64,000 nucleotides of DNA from Massilia phyllostachyos (GTDB taxonomy: Bacteria > Pseudomonadota > Gammaproteobacteria > Burkholderiales > Burkholderiaceae_D), in contig NZ_JAJNOC010000006.1 in assembly GCF_021044825.1 (NCBI RefSeq), positions 1-64,000 of the forward strand. The letters run 5' to 3'. The notes under the pieces were generated by a model that saw only the letters and a program-made list of their open reading frames with translations, was not told the origin of the DNA and made no database searches. Shown one piece after another: positions 62,481 to 64,000 of this stretch. A program made the translations under genes and the position numbers. Numbering within the stretch: position 1 is the first letter of the stretch; each line of letters starts with the position of its first letter.

Positions 62481-63386
62481 ATGAACCACAGTCCCCCGAA
62501 TTTCCGTCACCTGTACTACTTCTGGGTCGTCGCCAAGGAAGGCAGCATCACCCGCGCCGCCGAACGCCTGGGCCTGGCGATCCAGACCGTCAGCACCCAG
62601 CTGGCCCAGCTCGAACAGGCCATGGGCAAGGTCCTGTTCACCCAGCAGGGCCGGCGCCTGACTTTAACCGAGGCCGGGCGCCTTGCCTTGAACTATGCCG
62701 ACCAGATCTTCCTTTTGGGAGAGCAGATGCAGGAAGCGCTGGCGGAAGCGGACAGCGCGCGCACCCGGCTGACAGTCGGCATCTCCGACTCGCTCCCGAA
62801 GCTCACCGCCTACCGCCTGCTGGAAATCGCCACCCAGCTGCCGCGCCCGGTGCGCCTGGTCTGCTACGAGGGCGAATTCGACGAGCTGCTGGCCGACCTG
62901 GCCCTGCACAAGCTGGACGTGGTGCTGACCGACCGCGCGGTGCGCTCCGGCACCACCCTGCGCGTGTTCAGCCACCTGCTGTCGGACAGCGAGACCATCG
63001 TGGTCGGCGCCCCGCCCCTGGTGAAGGACTGGGGACTGGATTTCCCGCGCTCGCTGAACGGCGCGCCGTTCCTGCTGCCGACGCGCAATAATGCCCTGCG
63101 CGGCAAGATCGACGAGTGGTTCGAGCTGCAGCACGTGCGCCCCGACGTGGTCGGCGAGTTCGAGGACAACGCGCTGCTCAACACCTTCGGGCGGCGCGGA
63201 CTCGGCCTGTTCTTCGCGCCGGCGGCGCTGCTGCACGACCTGGAAGAACAGTTCGGCGCCATGCTGGTCGGGCGGGTGCCGCAGGTGCGCGAGCATTTCT
63301 ATGCGGTGTCGAACGAACGCAAGATCAAGCATCCGGCCGTCGAGGCCATCCTGTCCGCCGTTCACCAGGGTGTATTGGGATCGTGA
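62481..63386 (+). CDS. LysR-family regulator, NhaR-like
   Basis: 301 residues. The N-terminal HTH (NFRHLYYFWVVAKEGSITRAAERLGLAIQTVSTQLAQLE) and the FTQQGRRLTLTEAGRL wing are of the NhaR type, the LysR member that senses sodium or stress. The effector domain follows with SDSLPKLTAYRLLE and DNALLNTFGRRGLGLFFAP. It is divergent from the ter operon and is the obvious candidate regulator, but this is inferred from position only. Confidence 0.92.
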   Translation: MNHSPPNFRHLYYFWVVAKEGSITRAAERLGLAIQTVSTQLAQLEQAMGKVLFTQQGRRLTLTEAGRLALNYADQIFLLGEQMQEALAEADSARTRLTVGISDSLPKLTAYRLLEIATQLPRPVRLVCYEGEFDELLADLALHKLDVVLTDRAVRSGTTLRVFSHLLSDSETIVVGAPPLVKDWGLDFPRSLNGAPFLLPTRNNALRGKIDEWFELQHVRPDVVGEFEDNALLNTFGRRGLGLFFAPAALLHDLEEQFGAMLVGRVPQVREHFYAVSNERKIKHPAVEAILSAVHQGVLGS

Positions 63387-63445
63387 TTGGCGGCTGAGCT
63401 GTACAATGGACGCCGGCTTTGCCTTTTGTTAACTCAACCCTTGAT

Positions 63446-64000
63446 ATGGAAAACTTTCTATTTGTCGTTCTCGCCCTGTTCCTGGTGGCGCTGAACGGCT
63501 TCTACGTCGCCGCCGAATTCAGTATCGTCACCCTCCGCAAGACCCGCGTGCGCGCCATCGCCAAGACGGCCGGCCTGCGCGGCCGCATCCTGGGCAAGGT
63601 CCACGACCAGCTCGACGCCTATCTCTCCGCCTGCCAGCTCGGCATCACCCTCGCCTCGCTCGGCCTGGGCTGGGTCGGCGAGCCGGCCTTCGCCAGCCTG
63701 CTCGAACCGGTATTCGCCCTGCTCGGCGTGACCTCGCCCGAGCTGATCCACGGCGTCTCCTTCGTGGTCGCCTTCTCGGTGATCTCCTTCCTCCACATCG
63801 TGGTCGGCGAACTGGCGCCCAAGTCGCTGGCGATCCGCATTCCGGAAGCGGTGGCCCTGTGGACCGCGATCCCGCTCTACGCCTTTTACTGGGCGATGTA
63901 TCCGGCGATCTGGCTGCTCAACGCCAGCGCCAACATGGTGCTGCGCATCGCCGGCCTTTCGGGCGCCGGCGGGCACGAGACCCACTACTCGACCGAGGAA
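63446..64000 (+). CDS. CNNM/CorC-type membrane protein (partial)
   Basis: 185 codons are present; the window ends before the stop. The visible part is the DUF21 (CNNM) membrane domain: MENFLFVVLALFLVALNGFYVAAEFSIV, then SACQLGITLASLGLGWVGEPAF and SFLHIVVGELAPKSLAIR. CBS and CorC_HlyC domains should follow. The family is linked to magnesium or cobalt handling and is often called hemolysin. Start is ATG 63446. Confidence 0.92.
   Translation, partial: MENFLFVVLALFLVALNGFYVAAEFSIVTLRKTRVRAIAKTAGLRGRILGKVHDQLDAYLSACQLGITLASLGLGWVGEPAFASLLEPVFALLGVTSPELIHGVSFVVAFSVISFLHIVVGELAPKSLAIRIPEAVALWTAIPLYAFYWAMYPAIWLLNASANMVLRIAGLSGAGGHETHYSTEE

Noticed and set aside
1..64000. CRISPR array, prophage, toxin-antitoxin or secretion cluster
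   Set aside because: No spaced direct repeats, integrase, phage structural genes or recognisable toxin pairs were seen; the only mobile gene is the IS3 fragment at the left end.

Overview
The window is high-GC DNA from a betaproteobacterium, most likely Oxalobacteraceae of the Massilia/Telluria/Duganella type. The reasons are the betaproteobacterial order of the division and cell-wall (dcw) cluster, a PEP-CTERM protein with a sigma-54 type promoter, the rpoH and ftsYEX proteins, and small REP-like repeats whose translated form (RRPGSK...GPGLRRDD) resembles those I associate with this group. The assignment is from recognition only; no search was run.

Left part (1-20.9 kb, nearly all minus strand). 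After the 3' end of an IS3-family transposase come lpxC, an EamA transporter, a GNAT acetyltransferase and a peroxiredoxin. The complete dcw cluster follows, transcribed right to left: mraZ-rsmH-ftsL-ftsI-murE-murF-mraY-murD-ftsW-murG-murC-ddl-ftsQ-ftsA-ftsZ. Most neighbours overlap by 1-11 bases or sit a few bases apart. Its head carries a sigma-70 promoter whose -10 overlaps the first of four MraZ-type boxes at exact 10-bp spacing. A second promoter lies before ftsZ, and a terminator follows it. murF carries a REP-like inverted repeat inserted in frame (about 40 extra residues).

Middle (21-33 kb): two small membrane proteins, glpK directly behind rnpB (RNase P RNA), an S41-like protein, a PEP-CTERM protein behind a GG-N10-GC promoter, an acetolactate-synthase-like ThDP enzyme, then ftsY-ftsE-ftsX and rpoH. 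The rpoH promoter lies inside a CIRCE-like element.

Signalling and metal part (33-46 kb): YghU-type GST, secreted S33-like hydrolase, a single-domain receiver overlapping a LOV-domain hybrid histidine kinase (probable blue-light sensor), VOC protein, HtpX, a TerC-CBS-CorC fusion, a CzcI-like small protein, MntP with a structured leader, and a GGDEF-EAL protein.

Right part (46-64 kb): small secreted proteins; pstS behind a Pho box, with a PhoB-like regulator whose receiver has lost its phospho-Asp; gamma-glutamyltransferase; a CHASE3-like diguanylate cyclase; a BASS symporter; a GntR(YtrA)-ABC operon with a palindromic operator; a PAS-GAF histidine kinase; and a four-gene ter operon (TerC-like DUF475, TerD, AIM24, TerD) with intercistronic hairpins, divergent from an NhaR-like LysR gene. 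A CNNM/CorC-type protein is cut by the window end. No tRNA, rRNA, CRISPR array or prophage was seen. Most of the window is core genome. The unusual items are mainly regulatory or small-scale structural.
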